A DNA stretch of 54,399 nt from Methanobacteriaceae archaeon (GTDB taxonomy: Archaea > Methanobacteriota > Methanobacteria > Methanobacteriales > Methanobacteriaceae). Position 1 is the first letter of the stretch; each line of letters opens with the position of its first letter. The stretch lies in contig JADGNH010000002.1 in NCBI GenBank assembly GCA_017883605.1, positions 1 through 54,399 on the forward strand, in the 5' to 3' direction. Below are positions 26,116 to 36,535 of this stretch, one piece after another. Position numbers and translations under genes: made by a program. Below the pieces are notes generated by a model. The model was not told the DNA's origin, did no database searches, and saw nothing but the letters and a program-made list of their open reading frames with translations.

Positions 26116-26523
26116 TCAGGAGTCATTCAATTTAACCAGGAGAACGGGAACTTTCACAGATTTAAAAACACTTTCGGCAACACTTCCCATCAGGAGCTTT
26201 TCCAGACCGGTTCTCCCATGGGATCCAATAACTACCATATCTGCCCCTGACTTTTCTACTATCTTAGCCATGTCGTGGGAGGGGCTTCCCACAATCAGGA
26301 TTTCCTCGACATTTACACCCTCTTTTTTACCTTTTTCAGCCACTTTATTTAATATGGAGTTTCCTTCGTCTTCCAGCACTTCAAAGGGGTAGATGAGTTT
26401 TTGATCTATGACATGTACTGCAACCACTTTGGCATTGAAACTTTTGGCCATGGAAATGGCAATATCCTCTGCTTTAGCTGCAAAATCTGAACCATCGGTT
26501 GGAACCATTATCGTCTTAAACAT
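26116..26523 (-). CDS. Universal stress protein, UspA family
   Basis: A 135-residue single-domain Usp with the ATP-binding signature GSHGRTGLEKLLMGSVAESV near residue 100 and the N-terminal VPTDGSDFA with the nucleotide-contacting aspartate. The nucleotide-binding class of Usp proteins is therefore likely. The start codon directly follows the stop codon of the upstream flavin reductase gene, so the two are cotranslated. Its role in the operon is unclear; a link to redox stress is an inference from the neighbours. Confidence 0.93.
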   Translation of the reverse strand: MFKTIMVPTDGSDFAAKAEDIAISMAKSFNAKVVAVHVIDQKLIYPFEVLEDEGNSILNKVAEKGKKEGVNVEEILIVGSPSHDMAKIVEKSGADMVVIGSHGRTGLEKLLMGSVAESVFKSVKVPVLLVKLNDS

Positions 26524-27075
26524 TTAATCCACTGTCCTCAGATTATCTCCCACTACAAAATTTTTCCCCCCTAAATGGAGGATGGGTTTCACTTTTTTAA
26601 CATCTAAAAGGCCTTCTTTAAGAATGTTTTCATTAACATGGGCTTTTAGAACCTCTCCCACAATTAAGTGATGGTCTCCAGCATCTTTAATCCAGAAGAC
26701 CTTACACTCCATCTGAGCTATACATTCAGCTATTCGAGGTGCTGTGACTTTTGTTGATGGTATTTCGGTGAGACCTGCCTTTTCTATCTCACTCACCCCA
26801 GAGGGGAATTTTTCACCGGTAATCCACAGTTCTCTTAAAATATCTGCACTGGGGATATTAACCACGAATTCACTGGTCTCTTTCAGGTTTTGGTAGGTAT
26901 GATGGGTGGGAACCGATGCAAACGCCAGTAATGGGGGCTTAATGGAAACGGGCATGACAAAGGAGAAGGGAGCGGCGTTAACCCGGCCTTCCTGGTTGGT
27001 GGTGGTTACCAGTATGGTGGGCCTGGGGGCCAGCACCCGGTAGAAGCTTTCAACTTCTAAATCCTGAAAAACCAT
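26524..27075 (-). CDS. Flavin reductase-like (FMN-binding split-barrel) protein
   Basis: A 183-residue protein with the flavin reductase/DIM6-NTAB fold: an N-terminal PRPTILVTTTNQEG strand pair, AAPFSFVMPVS and a conserved FVVNIPS. Members bind FMN and act as NAD(P)H:FMN reductases or flavoredoxins; the archaeal flavoredoxin type is often linked to electron transfer. The ORF can be read from a GTG at 27114, but a duplicated junction makes the ATG at 27075 the better start, with GGTG ten bases upstream. It is followed at once by the UspA gene. Confidence 0.85.
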   Translation of the reverse strand: MVFQDLEVESFYRVLAPRPTILVTTTNQEGRVNAAPFSFVMPVSIKPPLLAFASVPTHHTYQNLKETSEFVVNIPSADILRELWITGEKFPSGVSEIEKAGLTEIPSTKVTAPRIAECIAQMECKVFWIKDAGDHHLIVGEVLKAHVNENILKEGLLDVKKVKPILHLGGKNFVVGDNLRTVD

Positions 27076-27117
27076 TTTTAAGCACCTGAATCCTGAAACA
27101 TCATTTTTAAGCACCGA
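27072..27117 (-). repeat. Tandem duplication of the atwA/flavin reductase junction
   Basis: Read on the minus strand, a 29-base unit beginning GGTGCTTAAAAATG occurs twice in a row at this junction, differing at three positions. The upstream copy holds the atwA stop and opens a decoy frame (27104-27078) reading MMFQDSGA; the downstream copy holds the real start at 27075. Confidence 0.88.
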
Positions 27118-28840
27118 CCATCTGTTCCCTTAAACCATCTAAATCTTTAAGGTAATCTGCTCCGCATCGGTCTATGAATTCATGACAGAGCTGGTGGGGA
27201 TCGCCGTCCATTACAAACTTTCCATCTTCCATCATTATGGCTCTGGTGGTAACTTCCTCAATAAAGTCTATGTGATGGCTTACCATTAAAATTGTGGTTC
27301 CGAACTTTTTGTTTATCCTCTTAAGTGAGTTAGAAACCATCCGGAGGGTTATGGGGTCCAGGTCACCGAAGGGTTCGTCCAGTATTAAAACCTCTGGTTG
27401 GGAAGCTAAAACCAGGGCCAGGGTGGCCCTCACCTTCTGGCCGCCAGATAGTTCATAGGATTTGCGGTCCAGAATGTCCATGCTTAAATCCATAGCTTTA
27501 AATACAGGTTCAGCATATTTTTTAACCATTTTATCAGGGAATTTTGGGAATAGAATTTCTAATATGTCTGGTGAAAGCCCTATCTTCTCTAAACGGTCTT
27601 TTGCTTCACTTTCCGGTAGATCCGTGAGTTGGTAGAGTACATCCAGGATTTTATCACTTATCTCCAGTTCTTCTGCCTTCTTTTTAGCATTGTAAATGGC
27701 TTGTTCTCCTTTAACTCCAAGCTTAGCTGCGATCTGGTCTTTGATGGTGGCATGGTGGGTGAGGGAGAATTCCTGGTGCATGAAACCCATCTTGCGCCGT
27801 ACCTTCATCCTCTCTATTCCCGGCTGGTGCATGTCCACCCAGTGCCCCTGATGCTTAAAGGAAACAGTGCCGGAGTCCTGTACATCCAGTCCAGCTACCA
27901 TTCTCAAAAGCACAGTTTTACCAGCCCCACTGGGTCCGATTAAAGATATTATTTCTCTTTCTTTGACATCAAAGTTCATATTTTCAATTTTAAGGACGTT
28001 ACCTCCATGTAAGAGGGAGAAATTCCTCTCTAAATCCCTTACTTTGATAATATCTTCACCAATATCATCTGGATCCCTGAGGGATTCTCTGGGTTCCATT
28101 TTTTTAACAAATTTCTTTATTATAACTTCGGGGGAGCCTTTATCAATTATCTGCCCCTTTTCCATTAGTAGCAGCCGTTCTGATAGGTAGCTGTGCACTT
28201 CAGGGAGGTGGGATACCAGAAGGACGGTTACCCCTAATTCCTGGTTTATCTTTTTTATAGCATCTAAAATCTCTTGTTTTGATCTGGGACAGGACATGGT
28301 GGCGGGTTCATCCAGAAGAAGTACTTTAGGTTTTTTTGCAAGTTGTCTGGCCATTATGAGCCTCTGTTTCTCTCCACCGCTCAGTACCGGTGCAAAGTGG
28401 TCTGCCTTATGGTCCAGACCAACGATCTTCAAAAGCTCCATAGCCTGCTCTCCGAATTCGTCGTTGGCAAATTCAAAATCAGTGAGCCCTTCATCACCAT
28501 ATTTAGCTCCGTTAAGTTTGCTGACAACATTTTGGTAGGCGGTCTCCGACCATAAACCGAAGGATCTCTGCAGGTGTATGGCAGTGGCGTGTCTGAGCTT
28601 TCGGAAGTAGTAAGGATTGGAGTCGTAGCACACTTTAGCGTCGTCCACAACTACACATCCACTGTCAAAGGTTTCTACACCTCTTAAAATTCGGAGTAAG
28701 GTGCTTTTACCCGAACCACTCATCCCTATTATCCCTACTATTTCTCCCTTATTCACTTCAAGGTTTATATTATTTAAAGCCTTAATTTCCGCTCCATCTT
28801 TCATATGGTATGTTTTTGATAGGTTTTCAACATTAATCAT
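27107..28840 (-). CDS. atwA: Methyl-coenzyme M reductase activation protein A2
   Basis: Component A2 is an ATPase needed to activate methyl-CoM reductase reductively, the last enzyme of methanogenesis. It has two ABC ATPase halves in one chain: Walker A GMSGSGKS (about 38-45) and GPSGAGKT (about 300-307), signatures LSGGEKQR and LSGGQKVR, and both switch histidines (VSHLP, VSHHID). The second half has an insertion of about 100 residues between Q-loop and signature. No membrane segments are present, as expected for a cytosolic factor. GGTGA precedes the ATG. The stop codon is within a duplicated junction with the downstream gene. Confidence 0.95.
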   Translation of the reverse strand: MINVENLSKTYHMKDGAEIKALNNINLEVNKGEIVGIIGMSGSGKSTLLRILRGVETFDSGCVVVDDAKVCYDSNPYYFRKLRHATAIHLQRSFGLWSETAYQNVVSKLNGAKYGDEGLTDFEFANDEFGEQAMELLKIVGLDHKADHFAPVLSGGEKQRLIMARQLAKKPKVLLLDEPATMSCPRSKQEILDAIKKINQELGVTVLLVSHLPEVHSYLSERLLLMEKGQIIDKGSPEVIIKKFVKKMEPRESLRDPDDIGEDIIKVRDLERNFSLLHGGNVLKIENMNFDVKEREIISLIGPSGAGKTVLLRMVAGLDVQDSGTVSFKHQGHWVDMHQPGIERMKVRRKMGFMHQEFSLTHHATIKDQIAAKLGVKGEQAIYNAKKKAEELEISDKILDVLYQLTDLPESEAKDRLEKIGLSPDILEILFPKFPDKMVKKYAEPVFKAMDLSMDILDRKSYELSGGQKVRATLALVLASQPEVLILDEPFGDLDPITLRMVSNSLKRINKKFGTTILMVSHHIDFIEEVTTRAIMMEDGKFVMDGDPHQLCHEFIDRCGADYLKDLDGLREQMVGA

Positions 28841-29246
28841 TGGATATCACCGTAGCTTTAGAATATGAGAATTAATAATTAAACTGGCAAATGATTCAAA
28901 ATCTTAGTTTAAATTAAATTTTTAGTATATTTCTTTTTAAATTTAGTTTTTTGGTAGGTCATCTTTATATATATCTAATATATTTTATTAGGATTTATAG
29001 ATTAAATAAAATTTATAAGATTTAGATGTGGAAATATATGTCCAGAAGGATAATATAATAATAAGATTATTATAAGAAAATTTCAGAAGATATAGTTCCA
29101 AATATATTCCTAAGTGAATTATACTGTTTAGAAATTTTATATTAGAAAAGAAATTATTAATAAAAGGAATTTCATTAAAAAACAACTTTATTAAATAATA
29201 TAGATTAAAACGGTTATTAAATAGTATAGAATAAAAGGGTGATTTA
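28841..29246. other. AT-rich divergent spacer between atwA and nadM
   Basis: Contains a 26-bp tandem duplication just before nadM (29188-29239) and the TATA-like string TATATATATCTAAT near 28965, placed for neither gene with certainty. A 105-codon minus-strand frame overlaps nadM but is a low-complexity reading. I see no gene here. Confidence 0.5.
29188..29239 (+). repeat. 26-bp tandem duplication in the nadM leader
   Basis: Copies at 29188-29213 and 29214-29239 agree at 23 of 26 positions. The second copy supplies the GGG of the ribosome binding site GGGTGA. Confidence 0.85.
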
Positions 29247-29768
29247 ATGAGGGGATTGCTTGTTGGAAGGATGCAGCCGGTGCATGAGGGCCACCTGGAT
29301 GTCATTAAAAGGATATTAAATGAGGTTGAGGAGGTTATAATTGGTATAGGAAGTGCTCAGTTAAGCCACACCCTTAAAGATCCATTCACCGCTGGGGAGC
29401 GGGTTATGATGCTCACCAAGGCCTTGACTGAAAACGGGGTGCCTGCTTCCAGCTACTACATCATACCTATCGAGGATATAATCTGCAACTCGGTCTGGGT
29501 GGCCCATGTAAAGATGCTCACCCCTCCCTTCAAACATGTTTATTCTGGAAATCCCCTGGTTCAGAGACTGTTTGTTGAGGCAGGATACCAGGTCACTGAG
29601 CCTCCGCTATTCAACCGGGAAATTTACTCCGGAACCGAAGTAAGACGGAGAATGCTCCAGGGTGAAGATTGGGAAGCACTGGTTCCAGATTCTGTTTTAG
29701 AGGTTATAGAAGAGATCGAAGGAATTTCAAGACTTAATCATTTGTCCAAAAAGGAGGTTAAAGAATAA
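29247..29768 (+). CDS. nadM: Nicotinamide-nucleotide adenylyltransferase, archaeal type
   Basis: Joins nicotinamide mononucleotide and ATP to form NAD. The nucleotidyltransferase signature GRMQPVHEGHL at the N-terminus holds the HxGH motif, and YSGTEVRRRM near residue 130 is the second conserved segment. The 173-residue length is typical of the archaeal NadM family. GGGTGA eight bases before the ATG supports the start. One base separates its stop from the moaE start, so the two form an operon. Confidence 0.95.
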   Translation: MRGLLVGRMQPVHEGHLDVIKRILNEVEEVIIGIGSAQLSHTLKDPFTAGERVMMLTKALTENGVPASSYYIIPIEDIICNSVWVAHVKMLTPPFKHVYSGNPLVQRLFVEAGYQVTEPPLFNREIYSGTEVRRRMLQGEDWEALVPDSVLEVIEEIEGISRLNHLSKKEVKE

Positions 29769-29769
29769 G

Positions 29770-30207
29770 ATGATGGCCAATATTATAATGAAAAATGCTA
29801 AGGAAACAAAAATTCAGGATCTCATGGAAGAGGTTAAAAAAAATCCAAGAATAGGAGAATGCGGTGCCATATACTCCTTTGAAGGCATAGTAAGAGGCAT
29901 TGAAAAGGGTAAAATTATAGAGAAAATGAATTTAACCACCCCTCATAGGGAAGAAGCTGAAAAAGAACTTGAAGAGATTATAAAAGATATAAAGGACAAA
30001 CATGATGTAATTGATATGGCAGTAGTGCATTATATCGGGGAATTCCAGGTAGGGGATCCTCTGTTTCTGGTGGTGGTTGCTGGAGCACATCGGGGAGAAA
30101 CCAGGGAAGCTTTAAATGAAATAGTAGAAAGGGTAAAATATGAGATTGATTTTAAAAAAGAAGAATTCACTGATGGCGGTACTAATATAATAATGTCTGG
30201 GGGATAG
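29770..30207 (+). CDS. moaE: Molybdopterin synthase large subunit
   Basis: Inserts sulfur into precursor Z to make molybdopterin for the molybdenum- or tungsten-dependent formate and formylmethanofuran dehydrogenases of methanogens. The conserved GAHRGE and the lysine-rich KKEEFTDGG near the C-terminus include the expected catalytic lysine; EGIVR near residue 38 is the substrate arginine segment. No moaD (sulfur carrier subunit) is nearby, so it must be encoded elsewhere. An alternative start lies one codon later; GGAGG precedes both. Confidence 0.92.
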   Translation: MMANIIMKNAKETKIQDLMEEVKKNPRIGECGAIYSFEGIVRGIEKGKIIEKMNLTTPHREEAEKELEEIIKDIKDKHDVIDMAVVHYIGEFQVGDPLFLVVVAGAHRGETREALNEIVERVKYEIDFKKEEFTDGGTNIIMSGG

Positions 30208-30209
30208 TT

Positions 30210-31367
30210 TTGAAATTTATACGGGACAGTATTCACGGCGATCTTCACCTGGGAAAATTTGAGATAGAATTAATTGACACGCCTCAAATCCAAAGGTTGA
30301 GACGAATTAAACAATTAGGATTCACCTATTTAGTCTACCCTGGTGCTAATCACACCAGATTTGAGCATTCCATTGGAACTATGTACTTGGCATCAAGATT
30401 AGCTGATAACTTAGCTTTAGATGACTATCAAAAAAGTATTTTAAGGGTTTGTGCAATTCTGCACGATTCGGGTCATGGGCCATTTTCTCATGTCTCTGAG
30501 GGAGTTATGGATACTTCACACGAAGAACTGACCTCCAAACTTATAAAAGAATCACAGTTATCTGATCTCTTATCTGAAAATTTTGATCTAAATGAAATAA
30601 TAGATATAATAAGTGGAAAAGGCTCTTTAGGTCAAATAATATCAGGAGAGTTAGATGTAGATAGAATGGATTATTTACTACGTGATTCGCATTATACTGG
30701 TGTGGCTTATGGTGTTATTGACGTGGAAAGACTTCTCTATAACATGATCTTGGAAGAAAACCTGATACTCAAAAGAAAGGGACTGCAGGCAGCAGAATCA
30801 ATGCTTTTAGCTCGTTATTCCATGTATCCCAGTGTCTATCAACATCACACCACCAGAATAATTAATGCAATGTTCAGGCGCTGTTTCACCAGATTATTTG
30901 AAGAGGAAGTGATTGAACCTCAAAACATTTTCCTCTATGACGATATAGATATAATTGCAGCTGCAAGGGCCCATGAAGGTTACATAAAAGATATGATGCA
31001 AAGGTTAGACAATCGAGACTTATTCAAGACCGTTTATTCCCTTAAACCAGATGAACTCAAAGAACGCAGCACCATATTCCAGATAGATAGTGCCGAAATT
31101 AGAAAAATAGAGGAAGAAATTTCAGAAGATCTGGATATTTCCCCGGACCAGGTCATGGTGGACATTCCAGAATATCCGTCCTTTGATGAGATGAGCACCC
31201 TGGTTTCCTTAAACGGCCATAAAGAGAGGTTAGGAGATATATCCCACATAGTAGGTGCTCTGAAAGAGGCCCGATTTAGCCACGCTGACCTGTGCATATA
31301 CCTGCCGGAAAACCATGCTGAAAAACTCAACAAATTTCCATTCAGGAATTATATTCCATTAGATTGA
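30210..31367 (+). CDS. HD-domain phosphohydrolase, dNTPase-like
   Basis: The metal-binding residues of an HD phosphohydrolase are visible: H in HTRFEHS (about 48-54), HD in LHDSGHGPFSH (about 88-98), and D in LDVDRMDYLLRDSHYTG, the family signature of SAMHD1/dGTPase-like enzymes. A C-terminal regulatory region follows. Substrate is unproven: dNTPs or other nucleotides are possible. The start is TTG at 30210, preceded by GGGGG overlapping the moaE stop; no in-frame ATG exists in the conserved N-terminus. Gene order nadM-moaE-HD suggests a nucleotide-related operon. Confidence 0.87.
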   Translation: MKFIRDSIHGDLHLGKFEIELIDTPQIQRLRRIKQLGFTYLVYPGANHTRFEHSIGTMYLASRLADNLALDDYQKSILRVCAILHDSGHGPFSHVSEGVMDTSHEELTSKLIKESQLSDLLSENFDLNEIIDIISGKGSLGQIISGELDVDRMDYLLRDSHYTGVAYGVIDVERLLYNMILEENLILKRKGLQAAESMLLARYSMYPSVYQHHTTRIINAMFRRCFTRLFEEEVIEPQNIFLYDDIDIIAAARAHEGYIKDMMQRLDNRDLFKTVYSLKPDELKERSTIFQIDSAEIRKIEEEISEDLDISPDQVMVDIPEYPSFDEMSTLVSLNGHKERLGDISHIVGALKEARFSHADLCIYLPENHAEKLNKFPFRNYIPLD

Positions 31368-31381
31368 GATATAATTTTATT

Positions 31382-31430
31382 ATATTTCCATTGGAATGAA
31401 TTAATTGATATATTCCATTGGAATGAGATG
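31382..31430. repeat. Duplicated dyad-containing spacer segment
   Basis: TTCCATTGGAATGA occurs twice (near 31386 and 31413). Each copy contains the dyad TTCCA-T-TGGAA. It follows the HD gene stop by about 18 bases. Confidence 0.7.
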
Positions 31431-31586
31431 GATTAAATTATATTCAAGCTAAAATTTATTGGATTGTTTAAATTATATCTTAATTAAATTTGAAGTATAT
31501 CTTAAATTAATTTAGATTTATCTCAAATTAAAAAGACCTTAACAATTTTAATCTTGCCAAATCAAACCCAAAAATGGAGTGATGAT

Positions 31587-32147
31587 ATGATAGTGGTAGC
31601 CATTACCGGTGCAAGCGGCGTGATATACGGGGTTAGACTCCTTGAATTTTTAAATGAAATAGATAAGGAAACTGCACTAATAATAACCCCTCCTGCTGAA
31701 ATAATTCTGAAACATGAACTTAAAATCCAGAAAGATTATCTTAAAGGGTTGGTAGAGAAATACTATGAGCCAGACGACCTTACCACGTCTATCAACAGCG
31801 GATCATGCAGATTTGAGTCAATGGTAATTGTGCCCTGTACCATGAAAACCATATCAGCCATTGCCACGGGATACGCCAGCAATGCAGTAACCCGCACCGC
31901 GGATGTGGCACTTAAAGAAAGGAGAGATCTGGTTATTGTTCCCAGGGAAACACCTCTGCGTCCTGTTCACCTGGAGAACATGCTCAAAATAAGCCGGGAA
32001 GGGGGGATTATCCTACCGGCTATGCCGGGATTCTATCATCAGCCAGAGGAGATTAGGGATATGGTGGATTTTGTGGTGGGTAAAATACTGGACGTGCTCA
32101 AAATAGACAACCAGCTCTTCCGGCGGTGGCATGGAGAGGTTCCATGA
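31587..32147 (+). CDS. ubiX: Flavin prenyltransferase UbiX
   Basis: Prenylates FMN to make the cofactor of UbiD decarboxylases, which act on aromatic acids; the partner may serve in menaquinone- or furan-type pathways in methanogens. Motifs are ITGASGVIYG at the N-terminus, CTMKTISAIATGYA with the FMN-contacting residues, and PRETPL near the C-terminus. The open frame extends to a TTG at 31554; the ATG at 31587 is better, with GGAGTGAT at seven bases. The stop overlaps the start of cbiT (ATGA). Confidence 0.92.
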   Translation: MIVVAITGASGVIYGVRLLEFLNEIDKETALIITPPAEIILKHELKIQKDYLKGLVEKYYEPDDLTTSINSGSCRFESMVIVPCTMKTISAIATGYASNAVTRTADVALKERRDLVIVPRETPLRPVHLENMLKISREGGIILPAMPGFYHQPEEIRDMVDFVVGKILDVLKIDNQLFRRWHGEVP

Positions 32148-32707
32148 TTCCTGATAAGGATTTCATTAAAAACCCAGAGGTACCAGGCCCCACTAAAGAG
32201 GAGATCAGATGTGTGGTGATGTGCAAATCAAAGGTCTCATCTGATGATGTGGTGGTGGAAATCGGTTGTGGAACCGGTGGTTTAACTTTAGAATTTGCAA
32301 AAAGGGCTAAAATGGTATATGCCATTGATAAAGACGTTGAGGCAGTTAAAATTACCCGGGAGAATCTTAAAAAATTTGGGAGAGAAGAGAAGGTGCAGGT
32401 GATCCAGGGAGATGCCCTGGATGTTTTAGAAAATATAACCTCATTTGACATTCTGATGATTGGGGGTAGCAGTGGAGATCTCCCTTCAATAATGGAGAAG
32501 GGATATGAGAAACTGAAAATAAATGGAAGAATTCTGGTAACATCCATACTGCTTGAAACCCGTGTAGAAGCTGTTAAAACCATGCAAGCCATGGGAATGG
32601 TTCCAGACGTGGTCGATATATCCATATCTAAGGGTAAAATCATAGAAAGAGGTACCATGATGCTTGGGAACAATCCGGTGACTATTGTATCAGCGGAGAA
32701 GCTTTAG
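32144..32707 (+). CDS. cbiT: Cobalt-precorrin C15-methyltransferase/decarboxylase
   Basis: Methylates C15 and decarboxylates the C12 acetate in anaerobic cobamide synthesis, needed for the corrinoid methyltransferases of methanogenesis. The SAM-binding motif IGCGTGGLTLEFA (near residue 38) and DILMIGGSSGDLP are diagnostic. Only the decarboxylase/methyltransferase domain is present, without the CbiE half, as usual for archaeal CbiT. GAGGTT lies five bases before the ATG, and the start overlaps the ubiX stop by four bases. Confidence 0.93.
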   Translation: MIPDKDFIKNPEVPGPTKEEIRCVVMCKSKVSSDDVVVEIGCGTGGLTLEFAKRAKMVYAIDKDVEAVKITRENLKKFGREEKVQVIQGDALDVLENITSFDILMIGGSSGDLPSIMEKGYEKLKINGRILVTSILLETRVEAVKTMQAMGMVPDVVDISISKGKIIERGTMMLGNNPVTIVSAEKL

Positions 32708-32902
32708 GAGATAATGAAACGTATTATTAGGATATAAAATTCAATTTTATTAAAATAAATACATACAAATCATATAATTCAATATTTGTCAACAATTATA
32801 ATTCAATATCATGTAAACATATAATTCCAATATTAAATCAATAATCAATATTAATCAATAATATGCAATATAAATGTTATCAAATTAAAATATGGGGTAA
32901 TC

Positions 32903-33670
32903 ATGAAAATAAGTGAAAGTATAGGTTGGAAAATTAAGTTGGGAATCCTGCTGGTCATCATATCTGCCATACTTTATATTGTCAACTTTTTCCTTTTTCA
33001 TAATACGGAACATCTCTTTTTCTATTTAAGTATTGATTCTGCATTTGTGCCTATAGAAGTTTTGATTGTGGTACTGGTCATAGAAGGCGTTATCAGTGCG
33101 CGGGAGAAAAATATTCTTCTGGAAAAACTTAACATGGTCATCGGAGTTTTTTTCAGTGAAGTGGGAACAGACTTACTGAAAACTGTTTCTGAATTCGATT
33201 CTAAATCTGAAAAAATTAGAAATAATCTTATTGTAAAGTCAAATTGGTCTGAGAAGGAATTTTTGGATGCAGGAGAGCGCATAAAAAATTTTAAATACGA
33301 TCTGGAGATTACGGGCGATGCTAAATCTATAGAGTTTTTAAAGTGTTCTAAAGAATTTTTGATGGACAAAAGAAAATTTTTACTGGTTCTCCTGGAAAAC
33401 CCAAATCTATTGGAACATGAAACCTTTACCGACCTCTTGAGAGCGGTTTTCCATCTTACAGAGGAACTGGAGAAAAGGGGTGACCTAAACCATTTGTCCC
33501 GAGCAGACTACGCACACTTAAAGGTAGATACTCAAAGGGCTTATGGTCTGTTGATCTACGAATGGCTGCAGTATATGGAGCATTTAATGGATAACTATCC
33601 TTACCTATTTTCTCTTGCCCTGCGGATAAATCCATTTGATCCCAATGCAACCGTAGAATTTAAGGATTGA
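32903..33670 (+). CDS. Membrane-anchored hypothetical protein
   Basis: Two hydrophobic segments (about 14-34 and 48-70) lead into a 185-residue cytoplasmic, mostly helical region rich in charged residues (RNNLIVKSNWSEKEFLDAGERI...). The hallmark HLSRADYAHLKVDTQRAY lies near residue 200. I do not recognise the family. GGGGT seven bases before the ATG supports the start. It stands alone between long spacers, with an AT-rich promoter region on its 5' side. Confidence 0.7.
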   Translation: MKISESIGWKIKLGILLVIISAILYIVNFFLFHNTEHLFFYLSIDSAFVPIEVLIVVLVIEGVISAREKNILLEKLNMVIGVFFSEVGTDLLKTVSEFDSKSEKIRNNLIVKSNWSEKEFLDAGERIKNFKYDLEITGDAKSIEFLKCSKEFLMDKRKFLLVLLENPNLLEHETFTDLLRAVFHLTEELEKRGDLNHLSRADYAHLKVDTQRAYGLLIYEWLQYMEHLMDNYPYLFSLALRINPFDPNATVEFKD

Positions 33671-33758
33671 TTGATTAAAAAAAGTATTAACTTAAAAGCA
33701 GTAAGTAAAACTCTTTTTAGTAACCTATTTAAGTAAGTAGTACAATAAAATTTAAAAA

Positions 33759-33795
33759 CTAAAAGTAGTTGATTTAACTAAAGTAGTTGATTTAA
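33759..33795 (+). repeat. 18-bp duplication abutting a start codon
   Basis: CTAAAAGTAGTTGATTTAA (33759-33777) recurs one A shorter at 33778-33795; the second copy ends on the A of the next gene's ATG. Confidence 0.85.
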
Positions 33796-34040
33796 TGAAG
33801 AGGTTAACTCTCAAACAGTATAGAACTATGGTTGAAGAGATAATAGAATTTAAAAAGTTGAATGGAGAAATGCCGGAATACACCACTGTCGAAGGCTGTA
33901 AAATAAGCAGGGAAAGCTTTATTGACATGATCGAAATGGTGAACAAATTTCTGTTGGAAATGGGAAGAAATCCCGGGACAGTAGAAATTAGAAAACCTGA
34001 CGAAAATGAATATAAAATTGAAAAAGTTTTATTCCATTAA
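33795..34040 (+). CDS. Small protein resembling pseudomurein-binding repeats
   Basis: An 81-residue protein whose stretch EEIIEFKKLNGEMPEYTTVEGCKISRESFIDMI matches the pattern of the pseudomurein-binding repeat (fI..nGr.Pnyvtv.g..is...fl.ml); VNKFLLEMGRNPGTVEI then looks like the start of a second, incomplete unit. PMBR repeats attach surface proteins and phage endoisopeptidases to the pseudomurein wall. No signal peptide is present, and no catalytic domain, so its place in the cell is unclear. No ribosome binding site is visible; a duplicated 18-bp segment precedes the start. Confidence 0.65.
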   Translation: MKRLTLKQYRTMVEEIIEFKKLNGEMPEYTTVEGCKISRESFIDMIEMVNKFLLEMGRNPGTVEIRKPDENEYKIEKVLFH

Positions 34041-34235
34041 TTATATTCAAATTGCTTTAAACCCTTCTAAAAGTTAGAATCTTTCTTACAAAACCTTTTT
34101 ACATAAATATTCCCTTAAATATTTCTTATTTAACGTTAGAGTGATCTATCGCTCTCAATTCCAGTAGGTACTATTTTTTTATGGTTAATTAATAAATTAT
34201 TGGATTTTTAATAAACTAATTATTGATATCAAATT

Positions 34236-34841
34236 CTAAACAACATTCTCTGGCCGGTTAATATTTCGAAAAGTTGCACCGGTTATATCCAGGGCTTCGA
34301 CATCGATGTACATTACTTCCAAATTTGTAAGCAAAGATTTAACATCCCTTATTCCATCTTCAACTAATTTTTCAATTATCTTTATATTTTCTTTCCGGTA
34401 AAGGGAATGTAATGGCTCTACCCGGCCGTCAGACCATCGGGGGACAAAGGCATCGAATTTTTGGTCCTCTGCAAATTTAAACATTTTAAGGATAAATGAT
34501 TCAGAAACATGAGGAGAGTCGCAGGGTAATATCAGGGCTTTATCAGAACCTATATTCAAAAGACCGGTTAATATTCCAATAAGAGGGCCATGATCCTTTA
34601 AAATATCGGTAACAATCTTTAAATCAACGGCTATTTTTAAATCTGCTTTTGGATCATCTAAAATTTCTCTGTAACCATTAACCTGTTTTTCATCCCTTAA
34701 AACCAGTAACACTTCATCAGCCACGTTATCCACCGTTTCCAGAAGGTGCAGGATCATTGGTTTGTTATTAAACACCATTGATCCCTTATCCTGGCCCATC
34801 CGCCTGCTCAGTCCACCACAAAGTATTATACAGGATTTCAT
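34236..34841 (-). CDS. mobA: Molybdenum cofactor guanylyltransferase
   Basis: Attaches GMP to molybdopterin to form the MGD cofactor of formate and formylmethanofuran dehydrogenases. The N-terminal LCGGLSRRMGQDKG is the nucleotide-binding signature of MobA, and PCDSPH near residue 105 carries the metal-binding aspartate. The 201-residue length is normal. GGTGA lies about ten bases before the ATG. It complements moaE elsewhere in the window. Confidence 0.92.
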   Translation of the reverse strand: MKSCIILCGGLSRRMGQDKGSMVFNNKPMILHLLETVDNVADEVLLVLRDEKQVNGYREILDDPKADLKIAVDLKIVTDILKDHGPLIGILTGLLNIGSDKALILPCDSPHVSESFILKMFKFAEDQKFDAFVPRWSDGRVEPLHSLYRKENIKIIEKLVEDGIRDVKSLLTNLEVMYIDVEALDITGATFRNINRPENVV

Positions 34842-34867
34842 GGAGTTTAATCACCTTTATAATTTTA

Positions 34868-34936
34868 AATCGGTTATGGAAATATAATTTAATCGGTTAT
34901 GGAAATATAATTTAATCGGTTATGGAAAAATAAAAA
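34868..34936. repeat. Three tandem copies of a 23-bp unit
   Basis: AATCGGTTATGGAAATATAA plus TTT occupies 34868-34890 and 34891-34913 without a mismatch; 34914-34936 is a third, diverged copy. It lies in the mobA-guaB spacer. Confidence 0.9.
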
Positions 34937-34999
34937 TTTTTAAATTCTTTAAGAATTTTTTTAAGAAATTATTTTACTTCTTTTGAGAAAAAATAAAGA

Positions 35000-35028
35000 A
35001 AGGAATCCTCCCAAAAGTTGGAGTCCTT
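35000..35028 (-). terminator. Hairpin and U-tract after guaB
   Basis: AAGGACTCC (35028-35020) pairs with GGATTCCTT (35008-35000) with one mismatch. On the minus strand the hairpin is followed by a T-rich tract (TTCTTTATTTTTTC, 34999-34986). It lies 20 bases beyond the guaB stop codon, so it fits an intrinsic-type terminator. Confidence 0.6.
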
Positions 35029-35047
35029 AGGGCAATACCTTTGAGTT

Positions 35048-36535
<1,488 letters not shown>

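Noticed and set aside
28988..29305. A 105-codon minus-strand frame between atwA and nadM
   Set aside because: Low complexity and AT-rich, overlaps the nadM start, no ribosome binding site; a shadow frame.
34138..34155. Dyad AGAGTGAT-CT-ATCGCTCT between convergent genes
   Set aside because: Short, one imperfect pair and no adjacent U tract, so I did not call it a terminator.
34868..34936. Possible CRISPR array because of three copies of a 23-bp unit
   Set aside because: Copies are directly adjacent with no spacers, and there are no cas genes.
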